The notes under the pieces are model-generated. The model was not told where the DNA came from. It made no database searches and saw nothing but the letters and a program-made list of their open reading frames with translations. Below, piece after piece: positions 1-5,487 of a stretch of DNA of 6,161 nt. Origin of the DNA: Leptofilum sp050292445 (GTDB lineage Bacteria; Chloroflexota; Anaerolineae; Promineifilales; Promineifilaceae); NCBI GenBank assembly GCA_050292445.1, contig JBNKLQ010000327.1, positions 1-6,161 on the forward strand, in the 5' to 3' direction. A program made the translations under genes and the position numbers. The first letter of the stretch is position 1, and each line of letters starts with the position of its first letter.

Positions 1-689
1 AGCGGCGCAACCTCACCGCCGACGTAGCCCACGAGCTGCGCACGCCGCTGCACATCATCCAGGGCAATTTGGAAGGTGTGCTGGATGGCGTTTACGATGC
101 CACGCCCGAACACATCGAAGCCACGCTGGACGAAACCCGGCTGCTGGCGCGACTGGTCACCGATCTACACACGCTTTCTCTGGCCGATGCCGGGCAGCTG
201 CCCTTAAAAATGGAACTGGTGAATGTGGCCGATTTGCTGGCCGATGTGGCCACCAGCTTTTCCGGCCAGGCAGAAGCGCAGGGGGTGGCACTTGGGGTGG
301 AAACGGCCGTTCTCCCCCCAGACACCCACATTCAAGGTGACGCCGGACGACTCGATCAGGTTTTGAGTAATTTGGTGGTGAATGCGCTAAGACACACGCC
401 GGAAAACGGCCGTATCACTCTCAGCGCCAAATTGGTAGATGACGGCGTGCAAATTCAAGTCACCGACACGGGCGAAGGCATTCCCGAAGCCGATTTGCCG
501 TTTGTTTTTGAGCGCTTCTGGCGCGGCGACCGGGCCCGCACCCACGGCGGTGGGGCAGGCGGCGGTTTAGGATTGGCGATTGCCAAGCAGATTGTGGTGG
601 CTCATAACGGCCGTATCGCCGTCACCAGCACCCCCCACCAGGCCACCACCTTTACCCTTACCTTTCCCACAGCCGCCGCGCCATTGTGA
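1..689 (+). CDS. Sensor histidine kinase, C-terminal part (5' end outside the window)
   Basis: This is the kinase core of a membrane-type two-component sensor that autophosphorylates on His and passes the phosphate to a response regulator. The frame is open from base 3, upstream of the first ATG at 69, so the gene is cut by the window edge and 69 is not its start. The HisKA H-box reads DVAHELRTPL, with the phosphoacceptor His codon at 30-32. The HATPase domain follows: N-box with SNLVVNAL (about 366-389), G1 box DTGEGIP (465-485), F-box FVFERFWRGD (501-530) and G2 box GGGLGLA (559-579). All catalytic motifs are intact. The arrangement resembles BaeS/ResE-like kinases. The sensor, transmembrane and HAMP parts and the partner regulator must lie to the left, so the signal is unknown. 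Stop TGA is at 687-689, and the gene converges with the exporter gene 6 bp away. Confidence 0.95.
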   Translation, partial: RRNLTADVAHELRTPLHIIQGNLEGVLDGVYDATPEHIEATLDETRLLARLVTDLHTLSLADAGQLPLKMELVNVADLLADVATSFSGQAEAQGVALGVETAVLPPDTHIQGDAGRLDQVLSNLVVNALRHTPENGRITLSAKLVDDGVQIQVTDTGEGIPEADLPFVFERFWRGDRARTHGGGAGGGLGLAIAKQIVVAHNGRIAVTSTPHQATTFTLTFPTAAAPL

Positions 690-695
690 ATTAGT

Positions 696-1433
696 TTACC
701 CCATGATGGCGCGGCTCATTAGCCAAACGGCCGTAAGCAACAACAGCCCATCCAGCGAGAGCCGGTAAGTGCGCAATGCCATTGTTTGAATTAGCCGCCA
801 GCCCACCAGAACTGCCACCACTGCCACGGCGGAGAGCAGCAGGGTGAGCAGCCACAGCTCCGCTGGAAAAACGCCTGTGCTCAAGTAAGCGGGAATTTTG
901 ATGAGCTGCAACGCAAATTGCAGCAGGGCTACCGTGCCAACAAACTGTTTTTGGATGAGTCCATGCCCCTTGATGGCAACGGCCGTTGGTGGCCCAGCTG
1001 AGCCGGCAAAGCCACTGATTCCCCCAATAATGACGCCCCAGCCAACCAACCCGCGATGCCCAACCGTGACTGTTTTACGGAAGACGTATTGGCGTAGCAA
1101 AGAAGCCACAATAATTAAGGCAATGCCCCCTTGCAACAGACGCGCATCTACCCGACCTGTGAAAAACGCAGCCAGCAGCGCGGCGGGCAAGGCGGAAAGC
1201 CCCGTGAGCAGCGCAACTTTTACTTGGATGTGTTGACGAAACAGCCACAGCTTTAGCAGATTATTGAACAGCATAATGGGCGCGATCATGGCCACAGCTT
1301 GCGCTGCAGGCAGCCGCAACATCAACACCGGTAGCAGCAAAATGGGGCCGCCAATGCCAAAGGTGGAAGCAACCACAAAGGCCAAGAAAGCAGCCAGAAC
1401 AAACAGGAAGAGCCAGGGGAGGGTGATGATCAT
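696..1433 (-). CDS. TauE/SafE (TSUP) family membrane exporter
   Basis: This 245-residue protein is almost entirely hydrophobic, with about seven or eight predicted membrane segments, the normal size for the TSUP family. These proteins export small anions such as sulfite, sulfoacetate and other organosulfur or carboxylate compounds across the inner membrane. The family's two-fold repeat is visible. The first half carries STFGIGGPILLLPVL (residues 23-37), and the second carries GFAGSAGPPTAVAIKGHG (141-158), each placing Gly/Pro-rich turns in the membrane. The ATG at 1433 is the only usable start: going upstream, an in-frame TAG appears at 1476-1478 with no other start codon between. No Shine-Dalgarno is visible; instead a perfect 10-bp palindrome lies just upstream. 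It is co-oriented with the PLP enzyme and ligase genes 61 bp upstream, but a hairpin lies between, so co-transcription is uncertain. The substrate is not predictable. Export of a sulfur compound linked to the cysteine-synthase-like enzyme is only a guess. Confidence 0.88.
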   Translation of the reverse strand: MIITLPWLFLFVLAAFLAFVVASTFGIGGPILLLPVLMLRLPAAQAVAMIAPIMLFNNLLKLWLFRQHIQVKVALLTGLSALPAALLAAFFTGRVDARLLQGGIALIIVASLLRQYVFRKTVTVGHRGLVGWGVIIGGISGFAGSAGPPTAVAIKGHGLIQKQFVGTVALLQFALQLIKIPAYLSTGVFPAELWLLTLLLSAVAVVAVLVGWRLIQTMALRTYRLSLDGLLLLTAVWLMSRAIMG

Positions 1434-1434
1434 A

Positions 1435-1444
1435 TCGAATTCGA
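1435..1444. promoter_or_regulatory. Perfect 10-bp palindrome TCGAATTCGA at the exporter start
   Basis: The sequence TCGAATTCGA is its own reverse complement and lies 1 bp upstream of the exporter start codon, where a Shine-Dalgarno would be expected. It could be an operator or a chance palindrome; no regulator can be assigned. Confidence 0.2.
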
Positions 1445-1459
1445 AAACTTTAGAGATCG

Positions 1460-1490
1460 GAGACTGGAAATTAACCTAATCTCCAGTCTC
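1460..1490 (-). terminator. 14-bp hairpin after the PLP enzyme gene (weak terminator or dispersed repeat)
   Basis: Arms 1460-1473 and 1477-1490 (GAGACTGGAAATTA and TAATCTCCAGTCTC) pair over 14 positions around a 3-nt loop. The one imperfect position is A-C on the + strand but G-U on the - strand, so the fold is complete only in - strand RNA, the direction in which the neighbouring genes are read. It begins 4 bases after the stop of the PLP enzyme gene. The T-run (TTTT) comes only about 12 bases later, so termination is probably partial. That would attenuate read-through into the exporter gene, or else the element is a dispersed hairpin repeat. Confidence 0.5.
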
Positions 1491-1494
1491 TCTA

Positions 1495-2367
1495 TCAAAG
1501 CCAGTTTGGACTACTTTCCAAATAATCGTTGATGCTACAGGCGCAGATGGCCACGATGGGGCCGTCAATGCCTTGTTGGCGCAGGTTTAAGGCAGCGGCG
1601 ATGGTAAGACCTGAAGAGGGGCCAAGAAGCAAGCCGCTGGTTTGCGAAACCTGACGCGCATATTGCCAGGCCGCTGCTGAGGGGATTGGGAGAATATCGC
1701 TGAGAACGGATTTTTCCAGCAAGGGCTGGGGGATAGGCGGCGCTAATCCGGGAACACCATGCGGTGCCCAGGGCTGGCCAGAAGCAATGGCTGCTTCGGC
1801 TGGTTCGACGCCAAACACGCGTCCTTGTGACCCGGCGCTTTTCACTTCGCGCCCAATGCCGGTGGCGGATAAGCCGGTACCAATGCCCACTGTGATGGAA
1901 ACGGCCGTTCCCAATTCAACAATTATTTCGCGGGCGACCGGCCGGTAATGATCAATGAGTCGTGCCTCACGAGCTTGGGCCAACACATAAACGCCTGGGT
2001 CTTCAGCAAACTGCTGCATCATTTGCGTGGCAACGTCTGAGGGCACCTGATGACAGGTCGCGCCTAGCCATTCCAGCATGAGAACAGTCTGGAGCATAGC
2101 GGTTGGGGGGAGAACGGCCGTTACCGAAATCCCCAACTGCGCCCCTGCCCAGGCCGTGGTGACTGCGGCCGACCCGGCACTGCGAATAGCAATACATTGG
2201 TTAGGTTGAAGTTCGCCACTTTCCTGCAAAGCTTGCAAAAAATGGGGAATGGAGCGGTGTTTCATTGAGCCAGACGGATGCAGATATTCAACTTTGGCAT
2301 AAACATCTTTGATCTCGCGTCCTTGGTCATGGAGTGTTATAGGAGCAAGCGGCGTGGGAATGTTCAT
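1495..2367 (-). CDS. Cysteine-synthase-like PLP enzyme (fold type II)
   Basis: This 290-residue protein belongs to the cysteine synthase/threonine synthase superfamily, which carries out beta-replacement or elimination on serine-type substrates bound to PLP. Motifs in order are: TPLAPITL (5-12), the family's TPLVRL segment; PSGSMKHR (31-38), with K36 as the predicted Schiff-base lysine; the substrate loop around RSAGSAAV (62-69); the Gly-rich phosphate loop VGIGTGLSATG (160-170); FGVEPAEA (185-192); HGVPGL (203-208), like the HKIQGIG segment of CysK; GPSSGL (249-254); and S278 in the position that contacts the pyridine nitrogen. The usual Asn of the TSGNTG loop appears as Ser66, so substrate or reaction may differ from true cysteine synthase. 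It is slightly shorter than CysK (about 310-320). Its ATG overlaps the ligase stop as ATGA (2364-2367), implying translational coupling. An AGGAG lies at 2379-2383, 11 bases upstream. SbnA-like or cysteate-synthase-like roles are possible but unproven. Confidence 0.85.
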   Translation of the reverse strand: MNIPTPLAPITLHDQGREIKDVYAKVEYLHPSGSMKHRSIPHFLQALQESGELQPNQCIAIRSAGSAAVTTAWAGAQLGISVTAVLPPTAMLQTVLMLEWLGATCHQVPSDVATQMMQQFAEDPGVYVLAQAREARLIDHYRPVAREIIVELGTAVSITVGIGTGLSATGIGREVKSAGSQGRVFGVEPAEAAIASGQPWAPHGVPGLAPPIPQPLLEKSVLSDILPIPSAAAWQYARQVSQTSGLLLGPSSGLTIAAALNLRQQGIDGPIVAICACSINDYLESSPNWL

Positions 2368-3710
2368 GCGCTGATTGTCTCCTGGCGAAAGTCAAAGAAG
2401 CGGGGCACTTTGACCATATTTGTGTGTTGAGAAGCGGCCTTTTCCAGGTAATCCAGATGGGCCTCAGTCACAATTTCAACGTCTGGCGTGACAGCAACGC
2501 TTTGAGAAACCTTGTTGGCCACGGCCAGCCGAACTGCTTCTGGATTTTGTTCTTGAGCGGGAACTAACAGGAGAGCAACCTCATCATTGCCCAACTGGTT
2601 TTTGCGCACTCGTACAGCCGAGCGGCGTACAAAAGGAAAACTGTCGGCTATGTCGAGCAGGAAATCGGGAAAGATAGTTTGTCCAAACACTTTTAATTGG
2701 TGATCGACACGTCCCAGGACAGGACCCAACCGTGGCGATTTACGGCCGCATGAACAAGCATCATGCCGTATCCATGCCGCAATGTCCCCGGTACCGTAGC
2801 GAATGGGTACAAAACCGCGCGGCAAGGTTAATCCAGTTAAAACAACTTCGCCGGGTTGGTTGGGGCTTGTCACTGGTAAACCGCTTGCGGGATCGATGAG
2901 TTCTACCAGATGATGGTCATCGTGGATGTGCAGCCCTTGGTGCTGCTGGCATTCATGGGCGATAGGCCCTAACTCGCTGGTGCCATACTGGTTGATTGTC
3001 AGGTCGAAGCCCCACAGCTGATTAACCGCACTGGCCACTGAGTTTATTTGTAACGTTTCATCAAAAACGGCCGCAACCGCCAAAAATGCCCGGTTTGGTA
3101 GTTTTTCCGGTGTGGGCCAACGTTCCCCAGCCTCTTCCGCCATGCGTACCAACACATACGGGTTGCCAATCACAAAATCTGGCTGAATGTATTCGAAAAT
3201 TTGCAGCACGCGCTCCAATCGCTGGGGAGAACAGCGGATAGCCAGCCCCCCTTCTGCTTTGATGGCCTGCCAGACCAGTGGCCCCAGCGTAAATAGATCG
3301 TTCAAACTAAGAAGCTGTAACACACGGCTGCCCGGTTTGACCCCCAGCTCGCGCAGCAGGCGGCGCACACGCAGTACACGAAGCTGTTCCTGTTCTTTAT
3401 TCACGGGCACATCCACCGGCCGCCCCGTCGTGCCTGATGAACTAACCAGGTCTGAGGCGTCCGTAAAGACCATGACCTGATTCCAATGGTCGCGTAGGTC
3501 TTGCTTGCGGGTAATGGGCAGCTTGTAGAATTCACCCGTGCGCAGCATGTTCAAGACGTCTTGCAGGGCTGGCTGTCCCCAATGGTCACGATAAAAACCG
3601 CGCTGCCAACCTTCTTTGATAACGGCCTCCAGTTGAGATGTCAAAGTTGGGGAAATGGTGGAAGTTCCCAGGAAAGATGGGTTCTCTTGATAAGATGAGA
3701 GGATTGTCAT
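2364..3710 (-). CDS. PaaK-like adenylate-forming ligase (phenylacetate-CoA ligase family)
   Basis: This 448-residue cytosolic enzyme activates a carboxylic acid as acyl-AMP and usually transfers it to CoA. The length matches the PaaK family (about 430-440), and the full set of motifs is present. They are the nucleotide-binding SSSGTTGRPV (90-99), YGTSELG (242-248), RYGTGD (304-309), the family's CxCGR signature as CSCGRK (319-324), the hinge GRVDHQLKVFG (333-343), and a C-terminal lid with candidate catalytic lysine K434 in MVKVPR. No carrier-protein or thioesterase domain is fused, so the acceptor is CoA, a separate carrier, or an amine. The substrate is not predictable; aryl acids and coenzyme F390-type reactions are known in this family. 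The ATG at 3710 has an AGGAGA at 3718-3723 with a 7-base spacer. It is the first gene of a two-gene unit with the PLP enzyme (ATGA overlap) and lies 211 bp downstream of the LuxR-type regulator. Confidence 0.9.
   Translation of the reverse strand: MTILSSYQENPSFLGTSTISPTLTSQLEAVIKEGWQRGFYRDHWGQPALQDVLNMLRTGEFYKLPITRKQDLRDHWNQVMVFTDASDLVSSSGTTGRPVDVPVNKEQEQLRVLRVRRLLRELGVKPGSRVLQLLSLNDLFTLGPLVWQAIKAEGGLAIRCSPQRLERVLQIFEYIQPDFVIGNPYVLVRMAEEAGERWPTPEKLPNRAFLAVAAVFDETLQINSVASAVNQLWGFDLTINQYGTSELGPIAHECQQHQGLHIHDDHHLVELIDPASGLPVTSPNQPGEVVLTGLTLPRGFVPIRYGTGDIAAWIRHDACSCGRKSPRLGPVLGRVDHQLKVFGQTIFPDFLLDIADSFPFVRRSAVRVRKNQLGNDEVALLLVPAQEQNPEAVRLAVANKVSQSVAVTPDVEIVTEAHLDYLEKAASQHTNMVKVPRFFDFRQETISA
2379..2383 (-). 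promoter_or_regulatory. Shine-Dalgarno AGGAG for the PLP enzyme gene, inside the ligase 3' end
   Basis: AGGAG (CTCCT on the + strand) lies 11 bases upstream of the ATG at 2367, within the last ligase codons. The spacing is long, so initiation probably relies on re-initiation at the ATGA overlap. Confidence 0.45.
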
Positions 3711-3717
3711 GGTTTAT

Positions 3718-3723
3718 TCTCCT
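3718..3723 (-). promoter_or_regulatory. Shine-Dalgarno AGGAGA for the ligase gene
   Basis: AGGAGA lies 7 bases upstream of the ATG at 3710, near-ideal spacing. This supports that start codon. Confidence 0.7.
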
Positions 3724-3831
3724 AAGCTAATGATGGTTGTGATGGGTATTTGAGTCTTTGAATGAGTAGAAATGTTGATGGGCATACGGCCGTTTAGCCC
3801 AAAGCTGCATAATGACAGGTGACATGTGCCT

Positions 3832-3860
3832 ATCATGCGCCAGGAGATTAGTTTTGTGAA
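3832..3860 (-). promoter_or_regulatory. Candidate sigma70-type promoter for the ligase-PLP operon
   Basis: On the - strand, TTCACA (3855-3860) and CATGAT (3832-3837) are separated by exactly 17 bases. They match the consensus hexamers at 5/6 and 4/6. Transcription would begin near 3825 and give a leader of about 115 nt containing one copy of the ACGGCCGT octamer (3786-3793). The rest of the 211-bp gap (3711-3921) shows only a short direct repeat (TGATGGGTAT at 3740-3749, TGATGGGCAT at 3776-3785). The call comes from visual matching only. Confidence 0.3.
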
Positions 3861-3900
3861 CTGGGAGGAATACTAGCTGAGCACTGGTAATGACCACAGG

Positions 3901-3913
3901 TGCCCGTTGGGCA
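3901..3913 (-). terminator. Short hairpin after the LuxR-type regulator gene
   Basis: TGCCC and GGGCA form a 5-bp GC-rich stem around a GTT loop, 8 bases beyond the regulator's stop codon. No T-run follows, so this is at best a weak terminator or a binding site near the downstream promoter. Confidence 0.25.
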
Positions 3914-3921
3914 GAAGAAAT

Positions 3922-4557
3922 TTATGATAGATTATAGGAAGTTGCCCAAACGGCCGCTTCCACACGAGATGAGACATGCAGCTTTGCTAAAATATTGCCA
4001 ACGTGAAACTCAACGGTACGTTTAGAAATTTGTAGTTGGGCACCAATTTCTTTGTTGGCTAACCCTTGTGTGATTAATGTTAAGACGGCCTTTTCTCTTT
4101 CTGTCAGGGTAACTGTGTCTGGCGCTGGCAATTCTTTCGCTTGCTGAAGAAGGCTGGCAACCACCGAGCGACTCAAGGACGAAACCCCTTGCACCGCATT
4201 ACGAATCGCGGAAATAATTGCTTCGGGCGTTTCGCTTTTGAGGATGCAGCCTAAAGCCCCAGCTGTGGTCAACGCATCTCTACAATCCTGACAGCAATCA
4301 TCCACCATCACAAGGACCTTGATTTTTGGACATTTTTTATGAATCAGGTTTAACGTTTGGATGATTTCGGATTCCACAATACCTGCGCTTAACAACAGCA
4401 CATCAGGTTCAAAGTGTAGACAAAGGGATTTCATTTCGGTTATTGTGACAGCTTCCCCTAATAATCGAAAATCAACTTCTGTTGCCAGACAGGCACGAAT
4501 CGCAGTTCGTATTAATGGTTGGCTTTCGGCCAGCAAAATACGGATGGTGCAAGGCAT
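3922..4557 (-). CDS. NarL/LuxR-type regulator with a degenerate (non-phosphorylatable) receiver domain
   Basis: This is a 211-residue transcription factor. The C-terminus (about 150-206) is a clear LuxR/GerE helix-turn-helix: LTEREKAVLTLI, GLANKEIGAQL, then the recognition helix region ISKRTVEFHVGNILAKL. The N-terminus (about 5-120) has the NarL-type receiver fold pattern, including the conserved Lys107 in GCILKSE. However, the acidic pocket is broken. The usual Asp-Asp near residue 11 is Glu-Ser, the phosphoacceptor Asp in the PDVLLLD segment is Ser57, and the switch Ser/Thr position is probably Val85. It therefore should not respond to a kinase in the normal way. Eight cysteines, including C88, C89 and C92, all lie in the receiver. 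The start at 4557 has AAGGGG (4564-4569) 6 bases upstream. The gene is more AT-rich than its neighbours. Its place just upstream of the ligase-PLP operon, in the same direction, suggests it controls that operon. Confidence 0.88.
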   Translation of the reverse strand: MPCTIRILLAESQPLIRTAIRACLATEVDFRLLGEAVTITEMKSLCLHFEPDVLLLSAGIVESEIIQTLNLIHKKCPKIKVLVMVDDCCQDCRDALTTAGALGCILKSETPEAIISAIRNAVQGVSSLSRSVVASLLQQAKELPAPDTVTLTEREKAVLTLITQGLANKEIGAQLQISKRTVEFHVGNILAKLHVSSRVEAAVWATSYNLS

Positions 4558-4563
4558 AGCTTT

Positions 4564-4569
4564 CCCCTT
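4564..4569 (-). promoter_or_regulatory. Shine-Dalgarno AAGGGG for the LuxR-type regulator
   Basis: AAGGGG lies 6 bases upstream of the ATG at 4557. The region further upstream (4570-4620) is AT-rich, with a TAGAAT that could serve as a -10 box, but I see no convincing -35 partner. Confidence 0.55.
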
Positions 4570-4689
4570 GTTAAAGATTTAAGAATTAATTTCTACCCTC
4601 CTATATTCTAATTGCCACGCTTTTTTCTATCTGTGCCGTGCCATACATACAAGGCGTCCAAGCGTGATTGATCCCATTGGGGAGGAACT

Positions 4690-4788
4690 ATGCTCACAGT
4701 TAATCGCTTTTTTGATATGGTATGGGGAAATGCGTTGGAAATTGGTGAAAAGGCAAGGACTGGCAGTCCTCAGCGATACTTTGCATAG
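4690..4788 (+). CDS. Possible small ORF, 32 residues, or remnant start of a lost gene
   Basis: An ATG at 4690 is preceded by a strong GGAGG (4681-4685, 4-base spacer). It opens a 32-codon frame ending at TAG 4786-4788, divergent from the LuxR-type regulator. The peptide begins MLTVNRFFDMVWG and is not recognised. There is no signal peptide and no clear membrane helix. Its last third is encoded by the left arm and spacer of the inverted repeat at 4756-4817. It may be a real small peptide, the 5' stump of a gene truncated when the repeat arrived, or chance. It rests on the ribosome site alone. Confidence 0.25.
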   Translation: MLTVNRFFDMVWGNALEIGEKARTGSPQRYFA

Positions 4789-4817
4789 CGAAACTACTTG
4801 ATAGGACTGCCAGTCCT
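4756..4817. repeat. Inverted pair of 15-bp near-palindromes (REP/BIME-like), probable terminator for the corrinoid gene
   Basis: The left unit AGGACTGGCAGTCCT (4756-4770) and right unit AGGACTGCCAGTCCT (4803-4817) are exact reverse complements, separated by 32 bases. Each unit is also self-complementary around its central base (7-bp arms), so the DNA can form either two small hairpins or one long 15-bp stem. The right unit starts 4 bases after the stop of the corrinoid gene. On the - strand the second hairpin is followed by TGCCTTTT, giving a plausible intrinsic terminator. The spacer holds a short direct repeat (AGCGATACT at 4772-4780, AGCGAAACT at 4787-4795). The shape resembles paired REP units, which are often moved by RAYT transposases; none is present here. 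Confidence 0.65.
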
Positions 4818-4821
4818 GATC

Positions 4822-5487
4822 CTATTCGGGATGCAGCAATTTCTGGCAGAGGCGCACGCCGGACATGGCGTCGTTGAGCCAGTAGTCGGCCCCGACGTAG
4901 CGGCATACCTGCTCATTGAGCTGGTTGCCACCGATGATGATGGGAATGGCGCGGAGCTCGGCATCGCCGGTCATGCGGAAAAGGTCGATGGTTTCTTTCA
5001 TGGCGTCGTAGGAGGTGGTGAGCAGCCCGGACAGGCCGATGAGGTTGGGCCGCACCTGCACCGCTTGCAGCAAAAATTCGGATGGCGGCACATCGACGCC
5101 TAGATCGTGGACGGAAAAGCCGTAGCAGGTTAGCAACATGCTCAGGTTGTTCTTGCCGATGTCGTGGATGTCCCCTTTGACAGTGCCGAGCAGAATGGTG
5201 CCGGATTCCTTGCCAGTAAATGTTTCCTGGATGATGGGCTGCACAATTTCCATCACCTCGCGGAAAATTTCGCCCGCCATGATGAGGCCAGACAAATAAT
5301 ATTCCTGCCGCTCGTACCGCTCACCTACCTGTCGCAGTCCTTCCTGGCAATCTTCGATGATGGCCAGCGGATCGTCTCTCTGGGCAATACGCTTTTCCAC
5401 AAGTGCCAAAACTTCTATTTCTTCCAGGTCGGCGACGTGAGCAATGAAGGTGAGTCTTTGCGGATCGGGGGTGGGGGAATCACTCAT
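4822..5487 (-). CDS. Corrinoid (B12-binding) methyltransferase-type protein
   Basis: This is a 221-residue cytosolic corrinoid shuttle protein of the MtaC/MtbC/MttC/DhaC type. The bound cobamide accepts a methyl group from a substrate-specific methyltransferase and hands it on, usually toward tetrahydrofolate or CoM. The N-terminal helical cap domain (about 20-90) includes LRQVGERYERQEYYLSGLIMAGE. The Rossmann-type B12 domain follows, with GTVKGDIHDIGKN holding the lower-ligand motif DxHxxG (D106, H108, G111), then SGLLTT (S153) and GG at 186-187. All cofactor-contact motifs are present. The chosen start is ATG 5487, because AGGAGG lies 9 bases upstream; an in-frame TTG at 5511 would add eight residues but has less support. 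The gene starts inside the end of the GntR gene (8-base overlap), so the two are translationally coupled. No methyltransferase or activase is in the window, and the partner is expected further upstream, beyond the right edge. Confidence 0.92.
   Translation of the reverse strand: MSDSPTPDPQRLTFIAHVADLEEIEVLALVEKRIAQRDDPLAIIEDCQEGLRQVGERYERQEYYLSGLIMAGEIFREVMEIVQPIIQETFTGKESGTILLGTVKGDIHDIGKNNLSMLLTCYGFSVHDLGVDVPPSEFLLQAVQVRPNLIGLSGLLTTSYDAMKETIDLFRMTGDAELRAIPIIIGGNQLNEQVCRYVGADYWLNDAMSGVRLCQKLLHPE

Noticed and set aside
69..71. ATG at 69 as the start of the histidine kinase
   Set aside because: The frame is open upstream and encodes the H-box, so the gene begins outside the window.
898..1236. 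112-codon + strand ORF opposite the exporter
   Set aside because: It is antisense to a well-supported membrane protein gene, has a low-complexity composition and no recognisable domain.
696..2367. Dedicated sulfite/cysteate pathway formed by the PLP enzyme and exporter
   Set aside because: It is attractive, but neither substrate can be read from sequence, a hairpin separates the genes, and no other sulfur gene is present.
3187..3480. 97-codon + strand ORF opposite the ligase
   Set aside because: It is rich in Arg and Ser, typical of antisense translation, and lies across the conserved ligase core.
3922..4557. Acyl-homoserine-lactone receptor (quorum-sensing LuxR)
   Set aside because: The N-terminal domain has a receiver-type pattern (PDVLLL, GCILKSE), not the autoinducer-binding domain.
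4756..4817. CRISPR array or transposon ends
   Set aside because: There are only two units, in inverted orientation, with a 32-bp spacer and no transposase, so neither explanation fits.
4700..4906. 68-codon - strand ORF across the repeat
   Set aside because: It overlaps the end of the corrinoid gene in another frame and runs through the inverted repeat, with no domain.
4798..5103. 101-codon + strand ORF opposite the corrinoid gene
   Set aside because: It is antisense to conserved B12-binding sequence. Its residues mirror GC-rich antisense codons and no family is recognisable.
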